From contig NZ_FMTT01000034.1 of assembly GCF_900100345.1 (NCBI RefSeq), forward strand, positions 1 to 61,407: 61,407 nt of DNA, given 5' to 3'. Below, piece by piece: positions 21,011 to 28,928 of this stretch (the first letter of the stretch is position 1; each line of letters starts with the position of its first letter). This stretch comes from Paenibacillus tianmuensis. Lineage in GTDB: Bacteria; Bacillota; Bacilli; Paenibacillales; NBRC-103111. The position numbers were made by a program, and so were the translations under genes. The notes beneath the pieces are model-generated. The model saw only the letters and a program-made list of their open reading frames with translations, did not search any database and was not told where the DNA came from.

Positions 21011-21934
21011 TTATTGGAATACGAAATAAATGGCCGCGCCGAACAACACCAGGGAAGCGGCGAAGCACAGCTTAATCCAGCCCCCTTTGACAGGCTTCTT
21101 GCGCACCGGACGGTAAGCCGAGCCGCGTGCGCGCCAGTCAGCCAGCGCTTGCTTGGAGCTCGTGTAGCGACCCGTCAGCGCTTTGCGCAGCACCGGAGCC
21201 GACGGCGCGAGCAGCGCATTGCCCTTCAGCATATCGAGCAGCCACTCGACGCTCCGGTTCTGCGGCAGCAGCGAATTCACGGAATGAAACCGGCGGTCCC
21301 GGTCCGTCACGCTGAGCACCAGCACGGCGAAGGAGAACAAATCGTACGCATCGTCCGCCATCCGTGTGCCTGCATTCCAAAAGCCGCGGTCGTACACCTC
21401 GGTAAACTGCTTCACCGCGCGCCCTTTGGCCGTTACGCCGCCGAAATCGATCAAGGCCACGTCGCCGTAGCCCGATATGATCATATTCTCGGCTTTCAGG
21501 TCGCCGAAGACGAAGCCGCTCGCATGCAGCTCGGACAGCTTCCGCAGCAGGTTCAGGCCGATCAGATGAATCCAATCGCTGCCGTACTGCTTCATGTATT
21601 CCGTCAAGGACTTTCCCTTGATATACTTTGTGACGCAAAAAGGATAATCCGTACCCTCCCATGAAAAATCGTCGACATCGATGAGCGTCTGTTGAAACGA
21701 TGTGAACGACTGGGACAACGCTTTCAGCACATTGACCTCAGACTGATGATCCACGGCGTCGAAGCCGACCTTGAGCGCGTAATACCGCTTCCCTTGGGAG
21801 ACCAGATATACTTTGCCGTTCGCTCCTTCGCCAAGCAGCCGCTCCACACGGTATGCGTTATGATTCCATTTGCCGTTTACGAGGGTTCCCGCCGGTAAAG
21901 CGGGCCTAAACGACGTAGTCACCGAATATCCCAT
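21011..21934 (-). CDS. yabT: YabT-type Ser/Thr protein kinase with C-terminal membrane anchor
   Basis: A 307-residue Hanks-type kinase: glycine loop GEGANGKV (35-42), catalytic Lys55 in YYALKVG, GDLKAEN (144-150) in which the usual HRD is FGD, and DFG (163-165). A single C-terminal membrane segment (about 285-306) follows a basic stretch. Size, anchor and position after yabS match B. subtilis YabT, a sporulation kinase stimulated by DNA that phosphorylates RecA. The ATG lies 29 nt inside the end of yabS. Confidence 0.9.
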   Translation of the reverse strand: MGYSVTTSFRPALPAGTLVNGKWNHNAYRVERLLGEGANGKVYLVSQGKRYYALKVGFDAVDHQSEVNVLKALSQSFTSFQQTLIDVDDFSWEGTDYPFCVTKYIKGKSLTEYMKQYGSDWIHLIGLNLLRKLSELHASGFVFGDLKAENMIISGYGDVALIDFGGVTAKGRAVKQFTEVYDRGFWNAGTRMADDAYDLFSFAVLVLSVTDRDRRFHSVNSLLPQNRSVEWLLDMLKGNALLAPSAPVLRKALTGRYTSSKQALADWRARGSAYRPVRKKPVKGGWIKLCFAASLVLFGAAIYFVFQ

Positions 21935-22685
21935 CCTCGCTTGATCTCATGCGGCTGTCGGCCATCCGCCGATCCCCCGCTGCATTATGCTTGCCTCTAT
22001 ATGTATCATCGGCCGGGCCGTTCATAAATTCAACGACTTTGAGTAGTGCCGGTCCTGTTGGCGTCGTACCCTTCATGTTTAATTTATAAAACAACCGGTT
22101 CAAATTTGCAAGGTCGCGGGTCCAACCGAAGTCCATCTCGACCTCCTGATCGCCCGATACGTTGCCCGGAAAATGAAAGACGGACAGCAGGCTCTCGCCC
22201 ATTCGCGATTGCAGACTGAGCTGAAGATCGTAGATCGCTTCCTTGGCGACCGGCAGCTTCGGCTTCATGCTGGCGCTGGCGTCGATCAGCAAAGCGACCT
22301 TCAAATCCGCCGTTTCCGTCAAATCGTCAATGACCCGGACCACTTCGGACCGTTGCTCCGGCGGTAGAGCCCCCAGCTTCGTCGTCTGGCCCAGAATGCT
22401 CCGCAGCTCTTGTCCAACCACCTGCTGAATCGTCTGAACGACCGTTTTGCGCGTCATCATCTGCATCGTTTGCGAGAGTTGCGACGGCTGTACGGTCCGG
22501 CTCATGCCGCCGCCCGCAGCGGCAATTTCGTCGATCTCGGAAGCGCCCAGCTCGCCGATCTCTCCGGCGTCCAGCACCCCGATGACGTGAACGATAATCC
22601 CTTTCGCTTTCGCTTCCGCCGCCGCGACGACTGGGCTGATTCCGACATTGGAGCAGCCGTCGGTCATAAGTATGATCTGCTTCAT
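21906..22685 (-). CDS. yabS: YabS-like von Willebrand factor A domain protein
   Basis: A 259-residue protein with a VWA fold. MTDGCSNVGISPV resembles part of a metal-ion site, and KVALLIDASASMKPKLPVAKEA carries the DxSxS motif. The family is uncharacterised biochemically. It overlaps the kinase gene and is paired with it in many spore formers, which suggests a shared role, perhaps as a partner or substrate. The ATG follows GGGAGG. Confidence 0.85.
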   Translation of the reverse strand: MKQIILMTDGCSNVGISPVVAAAEAKAKGIIVHVIGVLDAGEIGELGASEIDEIAAAGGGMSRTVQPSQLSQTMQMMTRKTVVQTIQQVVGQELRSILGQTTKLGALPPEQRSEVVRVIDDLTETADLKVALLIDASASMKPKLPVAKEAIYDLQLSLQSRMGESLLSVFHFPGNVSGDQEVEMDFGWTRDLANLNRLFYKLNMKGTTPTGPALLKVVEFMNGPADDTYRGKHNAAGDRRMADSRMRSSEDGIFGDYVV

Positions 22686-22779
22686 CTGTTCATCCTCCCA
22701 TCTATCTATTACCCAGTTTTTCCAGTTGGGAGAATTCTAAACTTGCCCTCCAGTGTGACATTTTGAACAATGCGAAAAC

Positions 22780-22825
22780 AAAAAATCCGACCCCGCTTAA
22801 GCAATAAGCGGATCGGATTCATTTT
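22780..22825 (-). terminator. Rho-independent terminator after spoIIE/radC remnant
   Basis: Minus strand AATCCGATCCGCTT / AAGCGGGGTCGGATT stem with a TTTTTTG tail. The stem begins in the stop region of the RadC remnant and probably ends spoIIE transcripts. Confidence 0.85.
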
Positions 22826-23046
22826 TCGGGTTCAGACTGGCACTTGTTCAGCAATCCTTGCTCAGCCATGCGGCAATACTTCCCATCGCCTGTTATGATA
22901 TGATCGAGCACTTCGATCATCATCAGATTGCGGACTTCGACAATCCTCTGTGTGATTTCGATATCCTCCTCGCTTGGCGTTGGGTCACCAGAAGGGTGAT
23001 TATGGATCAGCCGCAGCTCCCCCTGTAACTGCGGCTGATTTCGCAC
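22819..23046 (-). pseudogene. radC: RadC/JAB-domain fragment
   Basis: The 75 residues from a GTG at 23046 match the C-terminal third of RadC: LIHNHPSGDPTPSEEDIEIT, then IEVLDHIITGDGKY and a closing QGLL. Complete RadC proteins are about 220 residues. The UPX-like N-terminal domain and the catalytic glutamate of the JAMM site are absent, and spoIIE ends 17 nt upstream, so there is no room for them. A perfect 11-bp inverted repeat (23006-23016 / 23029-23039) sits at its start. Probably a non-functional remnant. Confidence 0.75.
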
Positions 23047-23062
23047 CCGCTCTCACCCCACA

Positions 23063-25558
23063 TTAGCTGACCGTCTTCGGACGGTCGACGCGTTGCATGC
23101 CGGGCCAGCGGAACGTTGCCCACTCCGGCTGGAACTTCGAGATCCGCGCGACGACCACCGTCATGTCGTCATAAATATCCCCATGGTGATACCGCACCAC
23201 CCTTTCCAATAAAATGTCGGCAAAATCCTGCGGGCTATCCGCCTCAATCTCGCTGATCATCCGTTTCATCCACAGCTCCTTATTCGCCGCATGGCCTGGC
23301 GCGTCGTAAATGCCATCCGTCATCATAATCAAAATATCGTCATGCCGCAGAGGCACGCTGACCAGATCGACGTCGATGTCGTGCACGATCCCTACGGGCA
23401 AATTGTTGGCCGTAACCGGGAATACCTCATCCCCTCTCTTGATAAAGCTTGGCGTCGAGCCGATTTTCAAAAAGGTGGTCTGCGCGTTATACAAGTCGAT
23501 CAGCGCCACATCGACCGTCGCAAACATCTCGTCCGACGAGCGAAGCATCAGCACCGAATTGACGGATTTGATCGCCAGCTTCTCATCCATGCCGGATTGC
23601 AGCAGCTGCTGCAAAATCGACAGCGCCGTGCTGCTCTCCGCCCGGGCCCGCTCGCCATTGCCCATGCCGTCACTCAGCGCTACTGCAAACTTGCCGTTGC
23701 CAAGCTCTACGGTGCTGAAGCTGTCGCCCGACAGCAAATCCCCTCCTTTGGCCGCCCCGGCCACCCCGGTTTCCACCTCGTATTCCTTCGCCGAGCCAAA
23801 CAGCACCGTGCTGTAGCCTTCCTTTCGCTCCATCGCCTGCTCGTTCTTGACGGCAATGTTCTCCCCGACAATCTCGGAAAGCAGCGGCGCGATGATTTTG
23901 CGGCATTCGTCAAAGCCTCTCGTATATTGATGAACGATTTCGATCTCGACATTACCTTCGTCCAAGCTGATGACGTCGATGCTATGTATGGAGAGCCCCA
24001 GCTCCTCCAGCGCGCTGCGGATCTGCTCTTCCTGCATGAAGAGCTCATGCCCTTCCCGTTTAATCTCTTTCGCCAGGTCCTCCATCACCTGCGATACGCC
24101 GGACAATTGATCCGCTACGATCTGGCGGCTGTCGACGATCTGCTTCTTCCAATGCTGATCGTGCTTGTACAATTGATACTGCTGCTTCATCACCTCCAGC
24201 ACTTGATCCGGCTTAATGCACTGCTTCTTCCACTGCGGCCGGATATCCTTGCGCGACATATTGTCCCGAAGCTCCACCTCCGTCATCATATCGGTCATAA
24301 ATTTATAAGTCTGATAAAACTTGCCGTCCCAGCACTGCTTCTTCTTCCAACAGTTCGTGCACGACTTCTCCGCCACCGAATTCATGAAGTGGCCGACTTC
24401 CTCCTCCTTGCGCGCCGACTGCGCATCGACGGTCACCTGCTTAAAGCTGCGGGAAAGCTGCTTGAACACCTCGGAAAATTGCTCGACGCGGCTGGCGGTC
24501 ACATCCCGCACCCGCTTGGCGTAATCGTGCTGTGACTTCAGATTTTCCTGTGTTCCCGGCACGTATTTGGCCAGCATCTGAATGACTCCCTTCGGCGTCA
24601 TCAGGAACAGCGAGACCGCGGCCACCGATTCCCATGTGGAATAAATCACCTCCGACGAATTGCCCAGATAAAAGGAAAGAATGGAAGAACCGATCAGCAT
24701 GCCGAGCGCTACAGCCATTTTGTTGCCTTCGCGCAGCAGCCCGGCAAGCATCCCCGCAAACGCCAGCAAGCTCATCTGATAGATGGCGCTTGCATTCGCG
24801 AGGCTTAGAATGAGCCCGGAGATGACCCCCACGGAAGCCCCGAGCGGCGCCCCGCCTACGAGCGCAAACAGCAGGATCAAGTACCGCGACATCACGTGCT
24901 CCAGCGTAACCGGCCCGATGAACCAGCCCACGGTCCCCGTCATCACTGAAGCAAGCAGAATGATCAGACAGATGACTTCTTCGTTTTTTAAATTGTAATT
25001 TTTGCGGGTTAACGTAAACACGGGAATCGCTTGCAGGAAGATATGCGTCAGAATGAGACTAAGCGTCGACTCAATGCCCGTCATCATCAGCGTATACCAG
25101 CTCAGTTCCGCAGAGGCCAAATGGGAGAAAAGCTGAACGAAAAACGTGGCGGCGAACACGATTCCCGGGGCAAACGAGATGTCGGACCGCTCGAACCGCT
25201 CTACGCCTTTTTGGATCAGCAGGAAGACCAGCATCTGCCCGACCAGGTATCCCGTATGCTTCGGATCGATGGAGAACAGACCGCCCGCAGCCAGAAATAC
25301 ACCGGTCCAATAGAGCAGCTCCCGCCGCAAAAAATACATGACCGCGAAAAAGGCGACCGCGAACGGCGCGAGCTGATCGAGAATCATCGCCCGGCCCAGC
25401 AAAAACGCCATCAGCAGCAGCAATATCGACCATTTCTTGGCGACGAACCACTGCACCAACCGGTTTTTCACGACCAACGCAATCGTGCCTTGTTTAATCC
25501 GAAGCACCCATCCCGACGCTGTCGTTCCCATTGCATTCATACTTTGACGTTTTTGCAT
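23063..25558 (-). CDS. spoIIE: Stage II sporulation protein E (SpoIIE phosphatase)
   Basis: Dephosphorylates SpoIIAA to release sigma-F in the forespore and takes part in polar septation. The 831-residue product has an N-terminal block of about ten membrane segments (residues about 40-330), a central region with cysteines (CTNCWKKKQCW), and a C-terminal PP2C phosphatase (VALSDGMGNGERA; MMTDGIYDAPG for the metal-binding Asp residues). The upstream region has a Spo0A-type promoter. The SD sequence is weak. Confidence 0.97.
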   Translation of the reverse strand: MQKRQSMNAMGTTASGWVLRIKQGTIALVVKNRLVQWFVAKKWSILLLLMAFLLGRAMILDQLAPFAVAFFAVMYFLRRELLYWTGVFLAAGGLFSIDPKHTGYLVGQMLVFLLIQKGVERFERSDISFAPGIVFAATFFVQLFSHLASAELSWYTLMMTGIESTLSLILTHIFLQAIPVFTLTRKNYNLKNEEVICLIILLASVMTGTVGWFIGPVTLEHVMSRYLILLFALVGGAPLGASVGVISGLILSLANASAIYQMSLLAFAGMLAGLLREGNKMAVALGMLIGSSILSFYLGNSSEVIYSTWESVAAVSLFLMTPKGVIQMLAKYVPGTQENLKSQHDYAKRVRDVTASRVEQFSEVFKQLSRSFKQVTVDAQSARKEEEVGHFMNSVAEKSCTNCWKKKQCWDGKFYQTYKFMTDMMTEVELRDNMSRKDIRPQWKKQCIKPDQVLEVMKQQYQLYKHDQHWKKQIVDSRQIVADQLSGVSQVMEDLAKEIKREGHELFMQEEQIRSALEELGLSIHSIDVISLDEGNVEIEIVHQYTRGFDECRKIIAPLLSEIVGENIAVKNEQAMERKEGYSTVLFGSAKEYEVETGVAGAAKGGDLLSGDSFSTVELGNGKFAVALSDGMGNGERARAESSTALSILQQLLQSGMDEKLAIKSVNSVLMLRSSDEMFATVDVALIDLYNAQTTFLKIGSTPSFIKRGDEVFPVTANNLPVGIVHDIDVDLVSVPLRHDDILIMMTDGIYDAPGHAANKELWMKRMISEIEADSPQDFADILLERVVRYHHGDIYDDMTVVVARISKFQPEWATFRWPGMQRVDRPKTVS

Positions 25559-25595
25559 ATTTTCATCACACCACCCATAAACTATTAGTGGTCTT

Positions 25596-25628
25596 AGTAT
25601 ATAAGCTGCCCATCGGAAAGTTTGTCAG
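25596..25628 (-). promoter_or_regulatory. spoIIE promoter with 21-bp spacer
   Basis: Minus strand -35 CTGACA (25623-25628) and -10 TATACT (25596-25601) separated by 21 bp. This unusual spacing is the hallmark of the Spo0A-activated sigma-A promoters spoIIE and spoIIG in B. subtilis. Confidence 0.75.
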
Positions 25629-25653
25629 AATGCGGGGGCTGGTCCAAAGTTTT

Positions 25654-25663
25654 TTCCGACAAA
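25654..25663 (-). promoter_or_regulatory. Probable Spo0A box upstream of spoIIE
   Basis: Minus strand TTTGTCGGAA, one base from the Spo0A box TTTGTCGAAA core, 25 bp upstream of the -35 hexamer. Confidence 0.55.
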
Positions 25664-25906
25664 ATGAGTTGCCGCCGCGAATCGCCCTGAACCAGCGAAT
25701 GAACAGAAATTGAAAGCGCTATCATAAATTACGGTTTCGTACACGTCACTTTATGTTCGGAACTTGTTCGCAGCGGACCTTTGTTCTTTACGTTACAACC
25801 TGTCGATTCGCCGGGGCCACCCGAAAGATACGACAAAAAAATCCGGCCCGCCCTGACTTGTGACAAAGACATGGCTTTCCCGCCAAACCAGCGGAAAACG
25901 GGCAAA

Positions 25907-25955
25907 CAAAAAACCTGATCGTCTGACGATTTTCACCGTCCGACCTCAGGTTTAT
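25907..25955 (-). terminator. Rho-independent terminator after tRNA-Met
   Basis: Arms AAACCTGA (25911-25918) and TCAGGTTT (25946-25953) with a T-run on the minus strand, about 20 nt past the tRNA. The remaining 25664-25906 stretch shows no gene; I looked for a tRNA-Glu there and found none. Confidence 0.8.
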
Positions 25956-25975
25956 TCGCTTTGCCTCTTACATTA

Positions 25976-26049
25976 TAGCGGCAGAGGGGATCGAACCCCC
26001 GACCTTACGGGTATGAACCGTACGCTCTAGCCAGCTGAGCTATGCCGCC
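25976..26049 (-). tRNA. trnM: tRNA-Met (CAU anticodon)
   Basis: A 74-nt cloverleaf: acceptor GGCGGCA / TGCCGCT (G-U at the first pair), D arm GCTC/GAGC, anticodon arm TACGG-TTCATAC-CCGTA with CAT at the anticodon, and T arm GGGGG-TTCGATC-CCCTC. The 3' CCA is not encoded. Elongator type by similarity to the Bacillus tRNA-Met next to spoIIE (trnSL). Confidence 0.96.
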
Positions 26050-26061
26050 GCAACAAGCATG

Positions 26062-26091
26062 AGTATATAACAGCGGGGAAGGGCTTGTCAA
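26062..26091 (-). promoter_or_regulatory. Sigma-A promoter of tRNA-Met
   Basis: Minus strand TTGACA (26086-26091), 18 bp, TATACT (26062-26067), ending about 13 nt before the mature tRNA. Confidence 0.8.
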
Positions 26092-26098
26092 GCACCCG

Positions 26099-26133
26099 CA
26101 AAAAAACCGAATGGACCTCGGCCCATCCGGTTC
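26099..26133 (-). terminator. Rho-independent terminator after yabR
   Basis: Minus strand AACCGGATGG / CCATTCGGTT stem with an 8-nt loop and a TTTTTTTG tail, directly after the yabR stop. Confidence 0.88.
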
Positions 26134-26143
26134 CGTCTATTTA

Positions 26144-26611
26144 TTAGTCACGACGCGCGCCGCGTCCGCCTCTTTTGCCCTCGGTATTTTTCTTCAAGGA
26201 AGAGATGCGATCCTCGCTGTCTTTCAGAAAACGCGCCATTTTATCTTCGAAGGTAACGTGCTTGTTGGCGGGAGGTCTACCACCACCACGGCCTCCACGG
26301 TCCCCTCGGCCGAAGCCGCCGCGGTCGCCTTGTCTGTCAAAACGAGCGGGCCTTGTCGGAGGGGCATCCACCGGGCGATCGACCGCTTGCTTGATCGATA
26401 ATCCGATTTTGCCGTCTTTGTCGACATTAATCACTTTTACGGTCACGATATCGTTAAGCTTCAGATGATCATTGACATCCTTGACATAGTTGTCCGCAAT
26501 CTCCGAGATGTGCACAAGGCCGGTAACCCCCTCAGATAGCTCAACGAACGCCCCAAAGTGAGTAATGCCTGTCACTTTTCCTTGCAGCTTGCTGCCCACT
26601 TCAATTGCCAT
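26144..26611 (-). CDS. yabR: YabR-like S1-domain RNA-binding protein
   Basis: A 155-residue protein. Residues 1-75 are one S1 RNA-binding domain (GSKLQGKVTGITHFGAFVEL, TGLVHISEIAD, GKIGLSIKQ). The second half is low complexity with RGG-like glycine/arginine repeats (GDRGGFGRGDRGGRGGG) and a basic tail, typical of RNA-binding proteins. It lies between divIC and spoIIE as in B. subtilis. Its exact function is unknown. Confidence 0.9.
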   Translation of the reverse strand: MAIEVGSKLQGKVTGITHFGAFVELSEGVTGLVHISEIADNYVKDVNDHLKLNDIVTVKVINVDKDGKIGLSIKQAVDRPVDAPPTRPARFDRQGDRGGFGRGDRGGRGGGRPPANKHVTFEDKMARFLKDSEDRISSLKKNTEGKRGGRGARRD

Positions 26612-26730
26612 AAAGTAAACTAATCCTCCCTTAAATAGTTAAGAAACAATAAGAAACTGAAGCTATGCCGATTATAACTTATGGAGAAAATACGGTCAAC
26701 ACAAGGCTGTGCCCATCTTTTGCCGCGTTA

Positions 26731-27057
26731 CTATTGCGCTGGTTTCGGGGCATAGAACAACGTTTCCCCTTGCTTGACATAATGCAGCTCTTTGCGAATT
26801 TTTTGCTCTACGTACTCGGGGTCGTTCAGACGCGCGATCTCATGCTGCAAAGTTTCATTCTGCTGCTGCGCTTCCGCTTCTTTCTGCTGGACTGCGCTAA
26901 GCTTCTGGCTGCGCTCGCTGATTTTATCGACCTGATTCCAAAGTGTGACACCAGCCCAACTCAAAAAACAAGCCAGCATCAGCATGACCAAACGGCGTCG
27001 GCGAAAGGAGCCTTTGTTATGCGATTGCATCGGATTGGTTTTCGAGATAGCCTGCAT
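26731..27057 (-). CDS. divIC: Septum formation initiator DivIC
   Basis: A 108-residue bitopic protein of the FtsB/DivIC family: basic cytoplasmic N terminus (SFRRRR), one membrane segment (about 22-40, LVMLMLACFLSWAGVTLW), then a coiled coil (about 45-80) and a conserved end DPEYVEQKIRKELHYVKQGE. Works with FtsL and DivIB at the division septum. Confidence 0.93.
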   Translation of the reverse strand: MQAISKTNPMQSHNKGSFRRRRLVMLMLACFLSWAGVTLWNQVDKISERSQKLSAVQQKEAEAQQQNETLQHEIARLNDPEYVEQKIRKELHYVKQGETLFYAPKPAQ

Positions 27058-27082
27058 GTACCTGAAATCCTCCTACGTACGA

Positions 27083-27664
27083 TCAAAAGAGTCGACGGAG
27101 CCATGCCGCGATGCTTTGACCGGTTTTCAGAACCCATGCGGGGACGGAAACACGAAAACGGATCCACCGACCGAAAGGCTTAAGAAGCCATAACAGCAAT
27201 TTCCACACAGGATAAAGTAATTGTAACACAATTTTGTACAGGAATATAGCCGTCGCCACCAAAAATCCCAAAAAGATCACAACGATGCGGTACATCACCA
27301 AGGCCGGCTTTATGATCAACAGCTGAACCGTACGCTTGCCGACCCGGATCGTAGCCAGCACGGCACGGATCATAAACCGTATTACCCGAATCATCGTCCG
27401 ACTAAACACCAAAAAGTAAAAGGTTATCCCGATGCCAAGTCCCAAAAATATAAACGGGCGCACTTCGCCCCAATTGCTCTCATACAGCATAACGAATACG
27501 AGGAGCGTGCCCATGAGCCAATAGAGAAGATCCAGAACCGCCCGGAGCCATGCCCGTACTTTCAGCTGGCCGGAAAGCACCCGGTACACGTCGTACAATC
27601 CCCCGAGCGCCAGACCTCCCGCATACATCATCCCCAAGGTGACGAACTGGATATGCAGCGTCAC
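27083..27664 (-). CDS. yabQ: Spore cortex biosynthesis protein YabQ
   Basis: A 193-residue membrane protein with about four to five hydrophobic segments (residues about 5-25, 40-60, 68-88 and 118-150) and a basic C terminus. YabQ localises to the forespore membranes and is needed for cortex formation. It overlaps the end of yabP by 4 nt, matching the yabP-yabQ-divIC order. Confidence 0.9.
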   Translation of the reverse strand: MTLHIQFVTLGMMYAGGLALGGLYDVYRVLSGQLKVRAWLRAVLDLLYWLMGTLLVFVMLYESNWGEVRPFIFLGLGIGITFYFLVFSRTMIRVIRFMIRAVLATIRVGKRTVQLLIIKPALVMYRIVVIFLGFLVATAIFLYKIVLQLLYPVWKLLLWLLKPFGRWIRFRVSVPAWVLKTGQSIAAWLRRLF

Positions 27665-27945
27665 TTGAACAGCTTACTCAGGAATCCCTTGGTTTTGCCT
27701 TGGGAGTTTGTATCAACATAGGCCAGCTCGTTCACGTACCCTTCGATGGCAACGAGACCTTGCTCCAGGCTCAAGTTTTTAATATGTAAATTTTGCCCCT
27801 TGATCATCAAATATCCGCATTCGGTTTCAAGCAAAAATTCTTCGCTGTCGAAGCTCTCCACATTCAACACGCCGGATACCTCAAGCAGCTTGCGGTTGAG
27901 CATCTTGATCTCCTGCCGTTTCACCTTCCCCGGCTGTTCTACCAT
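27661..27945 (-). CDS. yabP: Sporulation protein YabP
   Basis: About 94 residues from the ATG at 27945 (KRQEIKMLNRKLLEVSGVLN, then LLETECGYLMIKGQNLHIKNL and EGYVNELAYVD). These are the YabP/YqfC domain features. The frame is open to 28098 but the upstream part is not YabP-like, and an AAGGAGG sits 12 nt before this start. Sporulation gene of the mother cell in B. subtilis; molecular role unclear. Confidence 0.88.
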   Translation of the reverse strand: MVEQPGKVKRQEIKMLNRKLLEVSGVLNVESFDSEEFLLETECGYLMIKGQNLHIKNLSLEQGLVAIEGYVNELAYVDTNSQGKTKGFLSKLFK

Positions 27946-28017
27946 GGCTTGGTTCATCCTCCTTGGACGCTTTGGCGAAAAAATCATTTGAATCTCATTG
28001 TCACTACGAACGGTGCT

Positions 28018-28116
28018 GATGGCCTGCGGCCGCTCTTGAAAACGGGTTATCTTTATATTGAATTTCAGAGGGAAATAACCCGTTTTCAAAGGCGGCACGT
28101 AAACTCTCCGGCCATC
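28018..28116. repeat. Long fold-back upstream of yabP
   Basis: Inner arms 28036-28050 and 28075-28089 (TTGAAAACGGGTTAT / ATAACCCGTTTTCAA) are a perfect 15-bp inverted repeat. An outer pair 28018-28024 / 28110-28116 (GATGGCC / GGCCATC) extends it to 99 bp. It lies in the 361-bp gap between yabP and rqcP, in the probable yabP leader. I saw no convincing sigma-E promoter in the rest of this gap. Confidence 0.85.
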
Positions 28117-28265
28117 ACACCGTTCTTCGCTAACGCATGATCAAAAAATTTTTTACGCACAAAGCTTGTTTACTTAAAAATATGGAGGTCGTCCAAGGTT
28201 TAGAACCACGACTGGGAAAGGGAAATGTAAAAGCGAAGTCCGGATAAGGATAAGTTAGTACAATT

Positions 28266-28296
28266 AAAAAAGAGACCGGCCCCATGCCGGTCTCTT
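28266..28296 (-). terminator. Rho-independent terminator after rqcP
   Basis: Minus strand AAGAGACCGGC / GCCGGTCTCTT, 9-11 bp GC-rich stem, then TTTTTTA. It closes the yabM-mazG-hup-rqcP group. Confidence 0.93.
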
Positions 28297-28306
28297 CGGC
28301 GAGCCT

Positions 28307-28579
28307 TTACAAGAAAGGCTCGGGTTTATTCATTTCTTCTTTGAGCAGCGTGTACAGCTTGGCCGCGTCTTCCTTGCGGGTTGACTCGGACAGCAGCTCC
28401 ACGCGCACGGTCACCAGCTTTTGCCCGAACTGAATGGTCAGCTCGTCGCCCACTTTTACCGCGCTGCTCGGTTTCGCCTCCCGTCCGTTGATCCAGACGC
28501 GGCCCTGCTCGGACACGTCCTTCGCAACAGTACGCCGCTTGATCAGGCGGGAAAGCTTAAGAAACTTATCAAGCCGCAT
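28307..28579 (-). CDS. rqcP: S4-domain ribosome-associated quality control factor RqcP
   Basis: A 90-residue protein with an S4 RNA-binding fold (MRLDKFLKLSRLIKRRTVAKD, then VWINGREAKPSSAVKVGDEL). RqcP (YabO) works with RqcH on stalled large ribosomal subunits to add alanine tails. Its ATG overlaps the stop of the HU gene (TAATG), suggesting coupled translation. Confidence 0.93.
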   Translation of the reverse strand: MRLDKFLKLSRLIKRRTVAKDVSEQGRVWINGREAKPSSAVKVGDELTIQFGQKLVTVRVELLSESTRKEDAAKLYTLLKEEMNKPEPFL

Positions 28580-28851
28580 TACTTCACCGCTTCTTTGAGC
28601 TTGTTGCCTGCTTTGAATGCGGGAACCTTGGACTCGGGAATGGTGATCTCTTTGCCCGTTTGCGGGTTGCGACCCGTACGGCCCGAGCGTTTGCGGGTTT
28701 CGAACGTACCGAAGCCGATCAATTGTACTTTGTCACCGTTGGACAATGCTTCCGTTACTTCGCCAAGGAAGCTGTTCAATACGGATTCCACGTCTTTTTT
28801 AGTCAAGCCGCTTTTTTCTGCGATGTTGTTGATAAGATCGGTTTTGTTCAT
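28579..28851 (-). CDS. hup: HU-type DNA-binding protein
   Basis: A 90-residue histone-like protein: MNKTDLINNIAEKSGL, VQLIGFGTFETRKRSGRTGRNPQTG-type beta arm, and FKAGNKLKEAVK at the end. It bends DNA non-specifically as a dimer. In B. subtilis the HU gene (hbs) is elsewhere; here it is inserted between mazG and rqcP. An AGGAGGA ribosome-binding site precedes it. Confidence 0.95.
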   Translation of the reverse strand: MNKTDLINNIAEKSGLTKKDVESVLNSFLGEVTEALSNGDKVQLIGFGTFETRKRSGRTGRNPQTGKEITIPESKVPAFKAGNKLKEAVK

Positions 28852-28928
28852 GAATTTAATATCCTCCTCTTAAAAGTGACGCTGAACTAAAGTATTCTTT
28901 GTTCGTTAGGAAAATCCTGCAAAGCCTC

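Noticed and set aside
23291..24535. Plus-strand open frame of 414 codons antisense to spoIIE
   Set aside because: Shadow of the spoIIE coding strand; composition rich in R, H and L as expected for antisense frames.
25664..25906. Place where B. subtilis has a tRNA-Glu next to tRNA-Met
   Set aside because: No cloverleaf or T-arm motif was found there.
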